Origin: JBEEOW01 sp041191405
GTDB lineage: Bacteria > Bacteroidota > Bacteroidia > Cytophagales > UBA9547
Assembly (NCBI GenBank): GCA_041191405.1
Contig: JBEEOW010000016.1
Span: forward strand, 27,168 to 91,167
Reading direction: 5' to 3'
DNA length: 64,000 nt
Under the pieces are notes generated by a model. The model was not told where the DNA came from. It worked only from the letters and a program-made list of their open reading frames with translations, and ran no database searches. The position numbers and the translations under genes were made by a program. Shown here in pieces: positions 36,986 to 45,998 of this stretch (position 1 is the stretch's first letter; the number at the start of each line of letters is the position of its first letter).

Positions 36986-37851
36986 TAAGGTTTTTTAGGC
37001 TCGTTTGGAATTTCAGTTTCAAGAGGTAATCCTGTTTTAACAGTAAGTGAATCTAATTCAGGCTTTAATAAATTTTCTATTACATATACGTAACCCAACT
37101 TTTTAAAATTAGTCGATAATTTCACTTCTATATAATATGAAGGTTCGTCAGGTTTAAGCATAAACTTGCTTACAGTACCTATCATTACTCCTTCTGGATA
37201 AATGTTATTATAACCCGAAGTAATAATTTTATCCCCTTTTTTAATTTCGCTATGGCGAGGAATAAACAATAATAAAGCTTTTTCAGGATCTGTTCCATCC
37301 CATTTAACAGTACCAACTACATCATTTCTTCCTAATTTAGCTGAAATCATCATTCCTGAATGTAATACTGAAGTTACAGTAGAAAAATGTTCTGAACATT
37401 GACGAACCCTTCCTACTATTCCATCTGGAGAAATAACACCCATATCTTTAATGATTCCATCCACTGTACCTTTGTTTATTACCACAAAGTTATTTTCACG
37501 ATTTGTAGTACTATTTATAACTTTGGCAACCCTATAAGTGTATTGATTTATAACATCGGGTGTAACTGAAGTATCTGGACTTAGCTTTGCTAATGCAACT
37601 TGTGTAGCTAATTGTTTGCGAAGACGTGCATTTTCACTTGCTAATTTTTCATTCTCAATTCCAAGATTAAAATATTCATGCACATTGTTTGACCATGTTA
37701 AAAAATTTCCAACCACAAAATTAGATGAGTTAAAAAATAATGCACTCTGGTATTTATTACTTCTAACTACCAACGTTAAACATACTACTTGAAGCAATAT
37801 GAATATAAAAAAGTTTTGGTATGTTTGAAAGAACCTGAGTAAACGTTGCAT
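36985..37851 (-). CDS. mreC: Rod shape-determining protein MreC
   Basis: The 288-residue protein has a short cytoplasmic start, a membrane helix (~13-30), a coiled coil (~60-95) and the two-lobed beta-domain typical of MreC (VINSTTNRENNFVVINKGTVDGI, GVISPDGIVGRV, GDKIITSG, EGVMIGTV). MreC dimers activate PBP2 in the periplasm. The end of the gene encodes a Pro/Glu/Lys tail. It is separated from mreB by 128 bp containing simple TTAGAGTTTAG-type repeats. Confidence 0.95.
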   Translation of the reverse strand: MQRLLRFFQTYQNFFIFILLQVVCLTLVVRSNKYQSALFFNSSNFVVGNFLTWSNNVHEYFNLGIENEKLASENARLRKQLATQVALAKLSPDTSVTPDVINQYTYRVAKVINSTTNRENNFVVINKGTVDGIIKDMGVISPDGIVGRVRQCSEHFSTVTSVLHSGMMISAKLGRNDVVGTVKWDGTDPEKALLLFIPRHSEIKKGDKIITSGYNNIYPEGVMIGTVSKFMLKPDEPSYYIEVKLSTNFKKLGYVYVIENLLKPELDSLTVKTGLPLETEIPNEPKKP

Positions 37852-37859
37852 TTTTTGTG

Positions 37860-37978
37860 ATTAGTTTAGAGTTTAGTGTTTAGAGTTTAGGAATTATTGA
37901 ACCAAATATATTTTTTAAGAATGAACCTACATATAAATTTCAGAACAATAAACCCTTAACTCTCAACTCTTAACTAAA
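37860..37978. repeat. Simple dispersed repeats between mreB and mreC
   Basis: TTTAGAGTTTAGTGTTTAG lies near 37865 and CTTAACTCTCAACTCTTAAC near 37955. Such TTAG/TTAA-type simple repeats are scattered in many Bacteroidota genomes. They sit within the operon and probably do not block transcription. Confidence 0.4.
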
Positions 37979-37979
37979 A

Positions 37980-39005
37980 TTAAGACATTAACACTGCCTT
38001 GAAGTTATCTAAATTTTTAAGTGCAACTCCCGTTCCACGTACTACAGCTCTAAGTGGATCTTCAGCAACATGAACAGGTAGTTTTGTTTTCATTGATAAT
38101 CGTTTATCCAAACCACGTAGTAATGCTCCACCACCTGTTAAGAAAATACCATTATCGTAAATATCAGCAGAAAGCTCAGGAGGTGCAACCTCAAGTGCTT
38201 TTAATACAGCTTCTTCTATTTTTGAAATTGATTTATCTAATGCAAATGCAACTTCTGAATAAGATACTTTAACAACTTTAGGAATACCAGTCATTAAATC
38301 TCTACCTCTTACATCGTATTCCGCAGGAGGATTTTCTAATTCAGTTAATGCAGCCCCTACTTCAATTTTGATTCTTTCTGCCGAACGTTCACCTATCAAC
38401 AGGTTATGTTGCCTACGCATATAATCAAGAATATCTCTATTGAATAAATCTCCAGCAGTACGAATTGATTGGTCGCATACAATTCCTGAAAGTGCAATCA
38501 CTGCAATTTCAGTAGTACCACCTCCAATATCTACAATCATAGAACCTACAGGTTGCTCAATGTCAATACCAACACCAATAGCAGCTGCAATAGGCTCATA
38601 AATCATATAAACCTCCTTAGCGCCTGCACGTTCTGCTGCTTCTTTTACTGCACGTTTTTCAACCTCAGTAATACCAGAAGGAATACAAATTACTACTCTA
38701 TGTGACGGAGCGAAAATACGTTTGTCGCTATCAATCATTTTAATCATGCCTCTAATCATCTGCTCTGCAGCATGGAAATCGGCAATAACTCCGTCTTTTA
38801 ATGGACGTATAGTTTTTATATTATCATGCGTTTTTTCGTGCATTTGCATCGCTTTTCTACCGATTGCAAGCACTTTTCCGCTAATTTTGTCAATTGCTAT
38901 AATAGATGGCTCATCAACAACAATTTTATCTTTGTTGATGATAAGGGTATTAGCTGTACCTAAATCTATTGCTATATCACTTGTAAAAAAGTCAAATAAG
39001 CCCAT
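37980..39005 (-). CDS. mreB: Rod shape-determining actin-like protein MreB
   Basis: The 341-residue actin homologue has the expected nucleotide-binding motifs: DLGTANTL (~16-23), MIVDIGGGTTEIAVI (~157-171) and FLTGGGALLRGL (~288). MreB filaments under the membrane orient the elongation machinery. It is the first gene of the mreBCD-mrdA-rodA operon. The 323-bp gap upstream, shared with the divergent MBOAT gene, is AT-rich with one weak AACACTAT/ATAGTGTT inverted repeat and no gene that I can support. Confidence 0.97.
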   Translation of the reverse strand: MGLFDFFTSDIAIDLGTANTLIINKDKIVVDEPSIIAIDKISGKVLAIGRKAMQMHEKTHDNIKTIRPLKDGVIADFHAAEQMIRGMIKMIDSDKRIFAPSHRVVICIPSGITEVEKRAVKEAAERAGAKEVYMIYEPIAAAIGVGIDIEQPVGSMIVDIGGGTTEIAVIALSGIVCDQSIRTAGDLFNRDILDYMRRQHNLLIGERSAERIKIEVGAALTELENPPAEYDVRGRDLMTGIPKVVKVSYSEVAFALDKSISKIEEAVLKALEVAPPELSADIYDNGIFLTGGGALLRGLDKRLSMKTKLPVHVAEDPLRAVVRGTGVALKNLDNFKAVLMS

Positions 39006-39328
39006 TTCGTATTATTGAAGGAAATTCAGCCCTAAATTTAATAATAATTTAACTAATAATCGCTTAATCTTCTCTTAAATTTAATAAAGCATTTTTCAAT
39101 TCATCTTAAAAGTTTATTCATCAGGCATTTGAATTATATTTATCATTATTTTTAATTTTAAATTTAGAAAATCATAAAACTTGAATCAACACTATTCTTT
39201 ATAAATGAACTTGATATTATATAGTGTTACAATATATTTTAGAGTTTAAATCATTCAAATTATGAGTATCAAAAAATTAATACTATTTTCGTAACCTATT
39301 TGCAGAATATTTAGGCATAAATTAAATA

Positions 39329-40843
39329 ATGAATTCATCCTTCTTTGAAAATTTTTTCTTTTACCAATCCGCTACTCCCCTAATTTTTACTAGTGGTACA
39401 TTTTGGATTTTCTTTGCAATAGTTTTACTCCTTTTTAGTGTAACTAACAATAATCTAAAATTTAGAAATTTCATATTGATGTGTTGTAGTATGTTTTTCT
39501 ACTACAAATCAAGTGGCATGTATTTGGTAGTTTTATTGATGTCAATTTCAATTGATTTTGTATTAGGAAATTTGATTTATAAATCCGAAAAAAAATCAAC
39601 AAAACACTGGTTAATAGCAATTTGTGTAATTATAAATTTAAGTTTATTAGGGTTTTTCAAATATGCTCATTTTATTACCGAAAGTGTTAATCAATTATTA
39701 GGTACTTCTTTTGAAGTTGTAAATTTTATCACTTTATTATCAAATGCCGTTTCGGGTGAAACCAAAGATTTATCAGTTATTTTCTTACCAGTAGGTATTT
39801 CATTTTATACTTTCCAATCATTAAGCTATGCCATTGATATTTACAGAGAAGAAATTAAGCCTGTAAAAACATTGCTTGATTATGCTTTCTTTGTTAGCTT
39901 CTTTCCTCAATTAGTAGCAGGACCAATTGTTAGAGCATCTGAATTTTTACCACAAATTCATAAACCTTTTAATTTATCACAACATGAATTTACTCAAGCT
40001 ATTTACTTGATATTAGCAGGTTTAGCTAAAAAAATAATTATATCGGATTACATTTCAAGTAACTTTGTTGACCGTGTATTTTCTACTCCAAATTCTTTTA
40101 CCGGATTTGAAAATTTAATAGCAATTTATAGTTACAGTATGCAAATTTATTGTGATTTTTCAGGCTATACTGACATTGCAATTGGTGTAGCTTTACTTCT
40201 TGGATTTAGATTAACATTAAATTTCAACAAACCATATTCTTCAATTAATATCACTGATTTCTGGAGACGTTGGCACATGTCTCTTTCAAGATGGTTAAAA
40301 GACTATTTATATATTTCATTAGGAGGAAATAGAAATGGTAAATTCAGAACCTATTTAAATTTATTTTTAACAATGTTGCTAGGAGGCTTATGGCATGGGG
40401 CACATATTAAATTCATCATTTGGGGAGCGTTGCATGGCATAGCTTTAGGAATTCATAAAATTTGGATGAAATATCTTCCTTCTCCAAACACTACTACATA
40501 TAATATCATTTCGGGCATTTTCACTTTTCATTTTGTAGCTTTTTGTTGGATTTTCTTTAGAGCAGATAGTGTTGACGCTGTTTTTTTAATGCTTAATCAA
40601 ATTGGCAATAACTTTCAATTTGAACTAATTCCTAATGTAATTGAAGGGTATGGCAATATTTTCGGAGTAATTATTTTAGGATTCATTTTACATTTTATAC
40701 CAACAAAATTTAGTGAAATAGCAAAAAACAAATTTTCACAAATGCCTATAATAATTAAAGCTTTGTCAATTTGTATCATCGTTTTGATAATATATCAATT
40801 TAAAACATCTGCTTCACAGCCATTTATATATTTTCAATTTTAA
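39329..40843 (+). CDS. MBOAT-family membrane O-acyltransferase
   Basis: The 504-residue protein has about eleven helices and matches the AlgI/DltB-type MBOAT group. Key segments are VGISFYTFQSLSYAIDIYR, QLVAGPIVR, DFSGYTDIAIG, TDFWRRWHMSLSRWLKDYLY and the active-site His in GGLWHGAHIKF. These enzymes move acyl groups across the membrane onto surface polymers. No partner AlgJ/DltD-type gene is next to it; the following gene is a large secreted protein. The acceptor is therefore unknown. It is divergent from mreB. Confidence 0.92.
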   Translation: MNSSFFENFFFYQSATPLIFTSGTFWIFFAIVLLLFSVTNNNLKFRNFILMCCSMFFYYKSSGMYLVVLLMSISIDFVLGNLIYKSEKKSTKHWLIAICVIINLSLLGFFKYAHFITESVNQLLGTSFEVVNFITLLSNAVSGETKDLSVIFLPVGISFYTFQSLSYAIDIYREEIKPVKTLLDYAFFVSFFPQLVAGPIVRASEFLPQIHKPFNLSQHEFTQAIYLILAGLAKKIIISDYISSNFVDRVFSTPNSFTGFENLIAIYSYSMQIYCDFSGYTDIAIGVALLLGFRLTLNFNKPYSSINITDFWRRWHMSLSRWLKDYLYISLGGNRNGKFRTYLNLFLTMLLGGLWHGAHIKFIIWGALHGIALGIHKIWMKYLPSPNTTTYNIISGIFTFHFVAFCWIFFRADSVDAVFLMLNQIGNNFQFELIPNVIEGYGNIFGVIILGFILHFIPTKFSEIAKNKFSQMPIIIKALSICIIVLIIYQFKTSASQPFIYFQF

Positions 40844-40972
40844 ATATTTTACAAAAAATCAAAAGTTGGTATTTAATTTTTTGTAACAATATTTACATAG
40901 ATGCGTTTAAAAAAGGCGATTGTTTAAATAACTAAAAGCAATATTTTAAAATTAATTTAAATTCAAGTTAAT

Positions 40973-43573
40973 ATGAATAAAATAGTATTCTTTTTAAGTT
41001 TAATTTGCTTGGTAAATACAAATTCATTGTTTGCTCAAAAAAACAGAGTAAGTGTATTTTATAAAACAGAACGTTCAAAAGCTTCCGAAGGCAAAGGTAT
41101 TGGAATGGATGATATCATTTCAAACAACTACCATTTACATTTAAAAGGAGACAAACTAATATTAACATTTTCAAATAATTCATTTTTAGAACGTTTATTT
41201 AATAAAAAAGCTACAAAAATAATTGCAAAAGACACCAATTCAAATGAGCAATTGGTATTAGATGTAAACAATTTAAAGCAACAAGCAAGCGACTTGGCAA
41301 TAGCTTTTACTAAAACAAATTTTGACATTGAAAAACAAAAAACAAGGACAAAACTAGCAAAAGAATTTACAAAAATTTTAGGAGGTACTTATAAAGACTC
41401 TATCAATTCAATTAGCTTAATAGAAACCTTAGATGAAATTGATGCAAGCGACATCGCCCCTAAAGCTAATACTATAATTAGTAAAAATTACAATGGTAAT
41501 GATGCAACAAAATACCAAGTCAAAATCAATGCGTTATTACAGAAAGAGCGAATTACTGAAGAGGCAAGTGCCAAAGATTTATCATACTTCACTGATAAAC
41601 CTAAAAGAATTATTGATGAAGTAATAGATAAAAACATCAAATATAATTGGGAGTTAGTACTTGATACAATACAATACAACACTTTTTATCCTTCGGGATG
41701 GACAGTTGAAATTTTTGGTCAGAAAAAAAGAACATTTTTGTTTTTTATACCTGGCACTGAAATTAGTTATGCTAAAATAAAATTTGACACTATTAATGCA
41801 AGAATACCCGACAATTTACCTTTAGTTGATACTGCTTTGTGTTCAAATGATTTACTATTTGCGGCTTTCGATAATAAATTCGGAACTCCTTTTGCCAACG
41901 CAAAATGTAATAATATCACCAAAATAAGTTGTTTCCCAACTTATGCTCCTGACTCGTATCAACAAACAACTTTTACAATTAACTTCCCTAAAAGTGGGGT
42001 AAAAGATGTAGGGCAAAACATAAAACCTGTAGTTGAAAACATACATTCAAGAAATTATTTTTTAAAACATGTTCGTATTCATGCTTATGCTTCTGTAGAG
42101 GGGGATTCAACTCAAAACGCCAATCTTGCACATGCCAGATGTATGCAAATTGTACACGAATTTCAAAAATACACTAAAGATAGTATTAGTTATGATATAG
42201 AAACAAATGAAAATTGGAGCGATTTTTTAAGAGATATGCCTAATTTCCCTACTGCAAGTACTTGGCAATATTTAGATAGAAAATCATTACGTACTGCATT
42301 AAATAAAGAAGAAAACAAACAATGGCTGGAAGCATTTTTAGAAAAGCATCGTTATGCTCAAGTTGAAATATTCTACGCCGAACACATACCTCAAAATCAA
42401 GTACTTGACAAAATAAAACTAGCTTATGACAGTTTAGTAAATAATTTTGAAAAACATCCACTTGAAAGTGAAATGAAAATTGCTGGTATGCGAAATTTTT
42501 TAATTCATCAATACCGTCATAAAGTATATAGTTTGGATAATGTTACACCTTTCTTTGAATTCAGAACACCAAGATTAGATATTGTAAATTCATTCCAACA
42601 ATTTCCTTTGTATAAAAAAGGTGCATCAACAATTAAACTCCCATTTGACTCAATTGTTGTTAATGCATTAAATGCTTCAGTGAAATTATATGATATAACC
42701 ACGCATGGATTAACTCCAAAAGATAGAGATAATGCTGGAGGAGAAAACTCACCTGCATTTGTACTAAAAACATTCCAAACTCAATTATTACGTTTTTGTG
42801 TAAAATCAATACAAGAAGGTAAAATGGACAAAGCAATTTTAAGTAAATGGAAATTTCCTGCACAAGAAGAATTTCACTTTTTTGCTTTAAAATCTATAGT
42901 GCAAAATGTAAATGAAGAAAACTCGATTGGACATGTACAAAAACCATACGCTGAAAAAATATATAAACTAAAGGATTCTACAATATCTATTCCTTTATAC
43001 GATTATGCACTAAAACCTTGTGGAATGAAAATAGTATGTAAAGACTCTCCATACTATACAAAAGTAAAAACAGACATCACTAAAAATATCTCTAATGAAA
43101 AATATGACAAATCAATTTCGGAGATATTCTGGTATTTTTTTATCGAAAATCAGGTGGTAAACTATAATTTCTTAGATAAAAAAATATATGACGAAGAGTT
43201 TAATCCTGAAAAAACACTTCAATATTTTGATAAATTAAATGCACATTTATGTCCGGCTAAAAAAGAAAAATTATTATTAGCTATTCATAAAAACATAGCT
43301 TTATATAGTATCAAAACAAATAATCCTACTCACGTAAAATCTAGCTTAGACAAGATTATTGCATATTATGAGCAAAAAAAACAACTTATGCCTACCACTT
43401 TAATGGATGAATTAATTAGATTCATTGTATACTTCCAACCTGAATTAGGGGAAAACAATGAATGTTTCAAATATGTAACTACATTTATGAAACATGCTGA
43501 AGGTAAAGAAAACTTATTTCAAACACCTTTGGTGAACAAACTACATTACTTATCTGTTCGAAGCGATTATTAA
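40973..43573 (+). CDS. Large secreted protein with OmpA-like segment
   Basis: The 866-residue protein has a signal peptide ending in SLFAQ (~22) and no further membrane segment. Residues ~330-400 resemble the OmpA C-terminal peptidoglycan-binding fold: TINFPKSGVKDVG, then VRIHAYASVEGD followed by NANLAHARCMQIV, which mirrors the I.GYAS.EG...N..LS..RA pattern. The rest is unrecognised, with conserved-looking EFRTPRLDIVNSF and WKFPAQEEFHFFALK stretches. It may tether an envelope complex to the wall. It starts 129 bp after the MBOAT gene in the same direction; a shared transcript is possible but not shown. Confidence 0.75.
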   Translation: MNKIVFFLSLICLVNTNSLFAQKNRVSVFYKTERSKASEGKGIGMDDIISNNYHLHLKGDKLILTFSNNSFLERLFNKKATKIIAKDTNSNEQLVLDVNNLKQQASDLAIAFTKTNFDIEKQKTRTKLAKEFTKILGGTYKDSINSISLIETLDEIDASDIAPKANTIISKNYNGNDATKYQVKINALLQKERITEEASAKDLSYFTDKPKRIIDEVIDKNIKYNWELVLDTIQYNTFYPSGWTVEIFGQKKRTFLFFIPGTEISYAKIKFDTINARIPDNLPLVDTALCSNDLLFAAFDNKFGTPFANAKCNNITKISCFPTYAPDSYQQTTFTINFPKSGVKDVGQNIKPVVENIHSRNYFLKHVRIHAYASVEGDSTQNANLAHARCMQIVHEFQKYTKDSISYDIETNENWSDFLRDMPNFPTASTWQYLDRKSLRTALNKEENKQWLEAFLEKHRYAQVEIFYAEHIPQNQVLDKIKLAYDSLVNNFEKHPLESEMKIAGMRNFLIHQYRHKVYSLDNVTPFFEFRTPRLDIVNSFQQFPLYKKGASTIKLPFDSIVVNALNASVKLYDITTHGLTPKDRDNAGGENSPAFVLKTFQTQLLRFCVKSIQEGKMDKAILSKWKFPAQEEFHFFALKSIVQNVNEENSIGHVQKPYAEKIYKLKDSTISIPLYDYALKPCGMKIVCKDSPYYTKVKTDITKNISNEKYDKSISEIFWYFFIENQVVNYNFLDKKIYDEEFNPEKTLQYFDKLNAHLCPAKKEKLLLAIHKNIALYSIKTNNPTHVKSSLDKIIAYYEQKKQLMPTTLMDELIRFIVYFQPELGENNECFKYVTTFMKHAEGKENLFQTPLVNKLHYLSVRSDY

Positions 43574-43670
43574 AATCAAATGAAAAAGTAATTTTAAATT
43601 TGCTGCAAATGAACTTAAAATTATTTTGACTTGTATACAATACGATTCAATATACTTCGTTAAAAAAATA

Positions 43671-44000
43671 ATGAAAATCCTAGCAAAAATATTGTGTGTA
43701 TTAATAGTGTTAATGTCGGCAATGCCAACATTACAACATGTATTTGCAAACAATGTTAAGGATAAAAGTTGTACAATGTCATGTTGTAAAAAAGTTAAAC
43801 AAGAAACAAAAACTAATCAAAATTGCAAAGGTACTTGCACAAATCCATTTATGAGTTGTTGTGGATTTTGTACATTAACTTCAAATGAAAAATTTATATT
43901 TTTCGATACTTTCTTTACAACTCAAAAATTCAAATCTTATGCTGACAAAGTTTTAATCTCGTTTTACGCTTCAGCTTGGCATCCGCCACAAATGGTATAA
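43671..44000 (+). CDS. Small secreted Cys-rich protein, possible metal-response factor
   Basis: The ATG at 43671 gives 109 residues and a clean signal peptide (MKILAKILCVLIVLMSAMP); the upstream in-frame start adds 15 residues and is less likely. The mature part has Cys clusters (SCTMSCCKK, NCKGTCTNPFMSCCGFC) and ends in SAWHPPQMV. A Cys-rich body followed by a W-x-PP tail is seen in small Bacteroidota proteins encoded beside heavy-metal or copper resistance genes; the similarity is by eye only. It precedes a second Cys-rich secreted protein by 55 bp. Confidence 0.7.
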   Translation: MKILAKILCVLIVLMSAMPTLQHVFANNVKDKSCTMSCCKKVKQETKTNQNCKGTCTNPFMSCCGFCTLTSNEKFIFFDTFFTTQKFKSYADKVLISFYASAWHPPQMV

Positions 44001-44055
44001 ATAATCCAGAATTTAGAATTCCAATTATTTATTAACCATTAATTATCAAACAAAA

Positions 44056-44361
44056 ATGAAAAATGTATTATCATACATAGCTATGTTGCTATGTGCAATT
44101 TCTATAAATATCAGCTCTTCGTTAGCTAAAAATTCTACCTCCTCAATTTCAAATGGAATAGAATGTTCGTGTTGCAATGATTGTAAAAGTGACAAATGTA
44201 AAGAGCATTGCACTAAATACGACAAACTTTCTGACAAAGAAAAAAAATCAGAAGTTGGAACTAAATTAAAAGAAGAATGTGCACAAATCTGTAAAAAAGA
44301 AAAATGCTGCACAGATGATTCTTGTAATAAAAAAAATACTAAAAAAGGATGTTGTAAGTAA
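44056..44361 (+). CDS. Small secreted metallothionein-like Cys-rich protein
   Basis: The 101-residue protein has a signal peptide (MKNVLSYIAMLLCAISINISSSLA). The mature ~77 residues hold 13 Cys, often as C-x-CC, C-x2-C or CC (ECSCCNDC, CKEHC, CAQIC, KCC, GCCK), spaced by Lys and Asp. That composition fits a secreted metal-binding or disulfide-rich protein. I recognise no family. It follows another Cys-rich gene and ends at a strong terminator, so the two are probably a transcription unit. Confidence 0.7.
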   Translation: MKNVLSYIAMLLCAISINISSSLAKNSTSSISNGIECSCCNDCKSDKCKEHCTKYDKLSDKEKKSEVGTKLKEECAQICKKEKCCTDDSCNKKNTKKGCCK

Positions 44362-44387
44362 CAACCTAATTGTATTTAAATATTACG

Positions 44388-44415
44388 ATGGCACCTCAAA
44401 AGGGTGCCATTTTTT
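44388..44415 (+). terminator. Rho-independent terminator
   Basis: The stem ATGGCACC/GGTGCCAT (8 bp) encloses a 7-nt loop and is followed by TTTTTT. It lies 26 bp after the second Cys-rich gene. Confidence 0.9.
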
Positions 44416-44429
44416 GTTAGATAGCAAAC

Positions 44430-44461
44430 AAAAAAGCCTTAGTAATTGCTTACTAAGGCTT
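44430..44461 (-). terminator. Terminator of tRNA-Ser copy 1
   Basis: A perfect 12-bp stem AAGCCTTAGTAA/TTACTAAGGCTT with a 4-nt loop is followed, on the minus strand, by six T. It starts a few bases after the tRNA 3' end and is identical to the terminator of the other tRNA-Ser copy. Confidence 0.92.
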
Positions 44462-44464
44462 AAG

Positions 44465-44549
44465 TAGAGAGAGAGGGATTCGAACCCCCGGAGCTGTGAC
44501 ACTCAACGGTTTTCAAGACCGCCGCATTCGACCACTCTGCCATCTCTCT
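44465..44549 (-). tRNA. tRNA-Ser(UGA), copy 1
   Basis: The 85-nt gene has acceptor arms AGAGAGA/TCTCTCT, a 3-bp D stem (GCA/TGC), anticodon loop CTTGAAA (anticodon TGA), the long variable arm of a class II tRNA and the T arm with TTCGAAT. No CCA is encoded. It reads Ser UCA codons. The sequence is identical to the copy at 53018-53102 on the other strand. Confidence 0.96.
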
Positions 44550-44560
44550 GTTTGAGGTTA

Positions 44561-44591
44561 CAAAGGTAACACTTTGGATTTAATTTACAAA
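44561..44591 (-). promoter_or_regulatory. Promoter of tRNA-Ser copy 1
   Basis: Read on the minus strand, TTTG (44591-44588) and TACCTTTG (44568-44561) are 19 bases apart and lie just before the tRNA start. This fits the Bacteroidota sigma-A consensus exactly at the minus-7 box. Confidence 0.8.
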
Positions 44592-44618
44592 TTATTAACT
44601 GAATATAATTGGCAAAAA

Positions 44619-45578
44619 TTACCAATTATATTCAGTCATGCTGTTTTCTTTTCTTCTCTTTGTTAATTCTTTTGCTTGATCAATGGCTGCATTTATTTCA
44701 AACCCTACCAATAAAACCATAGATATCAAATACATCCATAACATAAGTCCAATCAAAGTACCAATTGAGCCATACAGTTTATTGTAACTTGCAAAATTGG
44801 TGATATAAATTGAAAATAAATATGTTGACAATATAATCAGTACAGTTGCAAACAAGGCTCCAACTGAAAAGAATTTCCATTTTTTTTGGATAGAAGGTGC
44901 AATTTTATAAATTATTGATATTGATATAAAAAACGATAAAATAACAGTAAGATACCTTAAAATATTCACAAGATATAATGTAATTCCATCACTAAATATT
45001 GGAGTATTATCATGCAGATAATCAATTACAACTTGGCCTACAATTAAAAAAATAACCGAGGTCAACAAAACTACTACCAACAAAAAAATCAATACTGCCG
45101 CTACTAATCTCTTTTTAATAAAACTTCTTTTTTCGTGAGTTTTATACATTTTATTAAAACACTCAATAATAGCCAGTGTACCATTAAGTGCTGCTATCCA
45201 AGTAAATATAAAACCAAAAGAAAGTAAACCACCTCGAGGTTTTGCAATAATATCTTGTATTGTTTCGGCAGCAACCACATAAATTGGAGCTGGCATTATT
45301 TGTTTTAAATAATGCATAATATGTACATCAAGCTGAGGTACAGGTATGTAAGGTATAAGTGTAAATAAAAAAATAATACTTGGAAAAATTGCCATTATAA
45401 AATTAAATGCTACACCACTGGCTTTACCAGCTACATCATCTCTTATAATTTCTTTGATACAAATATTGCTTACTTCTACTAATGACACATTGTCTTTACC
45501 AAAACTTATTGAACGTACATAAGCAATAGTTTTTAATACAAATGGAATTTGTAAAATATATTTTTTCAATTTATTCAT
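44619..45578 (-). CDS. YihY/BrkB-family membrane protein
   Basis: The 319-residue protein has six membrane helices and the YihY signatures GVAFNFIMAIFPSIIFLFTLIPY and YGSIGTLIGLMLWMYLISMVLLVGFEINA. The family was once called RNase BN, which is not supported by experiment; it is now viewed as a membrane transporter-like family of unknown role. Its start overlaps the thioesterase gene by 8 bp, placing it at the end of the mltG cluster and directly upstream of tRNA-Ser. Confidence 0.93.
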   Translation of the reverse strand: MNKLKKYILQIPFVLKTIAYVRSISFGKDNVSLVEVSNICIKEIIRDDVAGKASGVAFNFIMAIFPSIIFLFTLIPYIPVPQLDVHIMHYLKQIMPAPIYVVAAETIQDIIAKPRGGLLSFGFIFTWIAALNGTLAIIECFNKMYKTHEKRSFIKKRLVAAVLIFLLVVVLLTSVIFLIVGQVVIDYLHDNTPIFSDGITLYLVNILRYLTVILSFFISISIIYKIAPSIQKKWKFFSVGALFATVLIILSTYLFSIYITNFASYNKLYGSIGTLIGLMLWMYLISMVLLVGFEINAAIDQAKELTKRRKENSMTEYNW

Positions 45579-45987
45579 TTTCTGAAAAATATGTATCCAT
45601 TAAAGCATTAAAATAGTCGGGGGCTTTACATGGGCGACCTGTATTTGTATCAATAAAAACCAACGTTGTTTCACCAACATTCAACAATGTTCCTTCTTGA
45701 TTATGAACTTCATAATCAAACAAAATACGAGTAGTTGGTTTTTGTTTGATATTTACTGTTACTTTTAACAAATCATCATACTTTGCCGGACGAATATATT
45801 TTGATTTATATTCTAACACTGGCATCATCACTCCACGAGCTTCAAGTTCTTTATAACTTATTCCTAATGAACGCATTGCTTCCACTCGAGCTACCTCAAA
45901 ATAAGTTGCATAGTTACCATAATATACATAACCCATTTGGTCGGTTTCTGCATAACGAACTCTAATTTCTACGCTTAGTGAAAACAT
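45571..45987 (-). CDS. Acyl-CoA thioesterase, YbgC/4-HBA-CoA type hotdog
   Basis: The 138-residue single hotdog domain has the catalytic motif YAETDQMGYVYYGNY with Asp16, followed by FEVARVEAMR. This is the YbgC/4-hydroxybenzoyl-CoA thioesterase group, which hydrolyses short- or medium-chain acyl-CoA or acyl-ACP in the cytoplasm. It lies 11 bp after mltG and overlaps yihY-like gene by 8 bp. In other bacteria ybgC sits with envelope (Tol-Pal) genes; here the partner is a cell-wall enzyme. Confidence 0.92.
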   Translation of the reverse strand: MFSLSVEIRVRYAETDQMGYVYYGNYATYFEVARVEAMRSLGISYKELEARGVMMPVLEYKSKYIRPAKYDDLLKVTVNIKQKPTTRILFDYEVHNQEGTLLNVGETTLVFIDTNTGRPCKAPDYFNALMDTYFSENE

Positions 45988-45998
45988 GATTTTATAAA

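Noticed and set aside
39188..39228. Weak inverted repeat AACACTAT/ATAGTGTT between mreB and the MBOAT gene
   Set aside because: The stem is only 8 bp, AT-rich, with a loop of over 20 bases and no T-run; it is likely by chance in this composition.
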